Source of the DNA: Rhodohalobacter barkolensis | Lineage (GTDB): Bacteria > Bacteroidota > Rhodothermia > Balneolales > Balneolaceae | DNA length: 64,000 nt | Reading direction: 5' to 3' | Assembly (NCBI RefSeq): GCF_002834295.1 | Contig: NZ_PISP01000001.1 | Span: 806,001 to 870,000, forward strand | Part shown: positions 63,817 to 64,000 of the stretch, one piece after another | How the letters are laid out: every line of letters begins with the position of its first letter | How positions within the stretch are numbered: position 1 is the first letter of the stretch | The notes under the pieces: generated by a model | Seen by the model: only the letters and a program-made list of their open reading frames with translations | Told to the model about the DNA's origin: nothing | The model's database searches: none | Translations under genes and position numbers: made by a program

Positions 63817-64000
63817 TTTTCAAGCTTAAATGAAAAGGTATAAGCAGTACCATCTGCAGGGTTTACACTCATTTCTGCATTCAACTGTCTATTCAGTGTT
63901 TTAATCAGGGTTAATCCAAGTGACGTTTCTCCCAGATTTTCGAATTCTCCGGGTAAACCGATTCCGTTGTCACTAATCTCGAGTTTTATATTCTGTTCTT
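63813..64000 (-). CDS. C-terminus of a sensor histidine kinase (partial)
   Basis: The last 61 codons on the minus strand read through an ATPase domain: the G1 box DNGIGLPGEF, the G2-type TSLGLTLIKTLNRQL, and a final GTAYTFSFKLEK. The TSLGLxLIxxLxxQL layout is that of HisKA_2/HWE-type kinases, which often signal to stand-alone receivers such as those at 20647 and 41538. The rest of the gene lies beyond the window. Confidence 0.75.
   Translation of the reverse strand, partial: EQNIKLEISDNGIGLPGEFENLGETSLGLTLIKTLNRQLNAEMSVNPADGTAYTFSFKLEK

Noticed and set aside
1-64000. CRISPR array, transposon or prophage
   Set aside because: I saw no regularly spaced repeats, transposase or integrase motifs, or phage structural genes. 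The gene content and base use look like core chromosome throughout.

Overview
This window looks like chromosomal core from a marine or halophilic member of the Bacteroidota/Balneolota side of the FCB group; a Balneolaceae-type genome is my best guess. The inference rests on moderate to low GC, a PorV/PorQ-type outer-membrane protein, a beta-carotene cleavage gene paired with lycopene cyclase, bacillithiol synthesis (bshC), LuxE/LuxC-like reductase genes, stand-alone CheY-like proteins, and -7 promoter boxes of the Bacteroidota form TAnnTTTG (tRNA-Val, leuS, aguA, the rimK cluster and one response regulator). I see no CRISPR array, insertion sequence, prophage or ribosomal RNA. Gene density is high, with many 1-4 nt overlaps and frequent TTG/GTG starts.

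Layout. 1-8.4 kb: the start of an exported protein, an ArsR-rhodanese regulator with a perfect inverted-repeat operator, a large nitronate-monooxygenase-like protein of unknown function, the retinal pair crtY-blh, a PorV-like barrel, agmatine deiminase and an exported hypothetical. 8.4-16.8 kb: gatB, a thioredoxin-fold lipoprotein, tpiA-purD, luxE-luxC-like acyl reduction genes and holA. 16.8-21.8 kb: an ECF sigma gene followed by a hairpin and a small anti-sigma-like ORF, then on the minus strand a TPR protein, a patatin-BamA fusion, a response regulator, a short SUI1/YciH protein and a membrane protein. 21.9-30.4 kb: bifunctional nuclease, bshC, 5-formyl-THF cyclo-ligase, PspC protein, tmk, an RND/MMPL exporter with an outer-membrane barrel, and a START-like protein ending in a strong terminator.

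30.5-37.1 kb is a seven-gene co-directional run: aroE, pgeF, histone-deacetylase-like hydrolase, dxr, rseP, psd, pssA (shikimate, cell-wall quality control, isoprenoids, envelope proteolysis and phosphatidylethanolamine). 37.1-46.2 kb: a DSD1/D-threonine-aldolase-like enzyme, the retropepsin-like 'zinc protease' / rimK / aspartoacylase / DUF952 cluster, a second CheY-like protein, a peroxiredoxin, a DinB-like protein, a lone nuoI and der. 46.2-52.1 kb: UvrD-type helicase, csaA, leuS and N-carbamoylputrescine amidase. The last gene and the agmatine deiminase at 6.4 kb together give agmatine-to-putrescine conversion. 52.4-58.2 kb: pckA preceded by a LacI/CcpA-like palindrome, deoC with a complete and a catalytically empty aldehyde dehydrogenase (a split ALDH16-like arrangement), and a SPOR lipoprotein. 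58.3-64 kb: ychF, a PPP phosphatase, nusB, tRNA-Val(GAC), a small lipoprotein, an M3 peptidase lipoprotein and the C-terminus of a histidine kinase.

Most genes are housekeeping. The parts that looked least explained are the ECF sigma/hairpin/degenerate anti-sigma unit, the LuxE-LuxC pair with a coupled micro-ORF, the rimK cluster, the split ALDH16 locus and the NMO-like orphan with its flanking palindromes. All function calls are by sequence reading; no database search was run.
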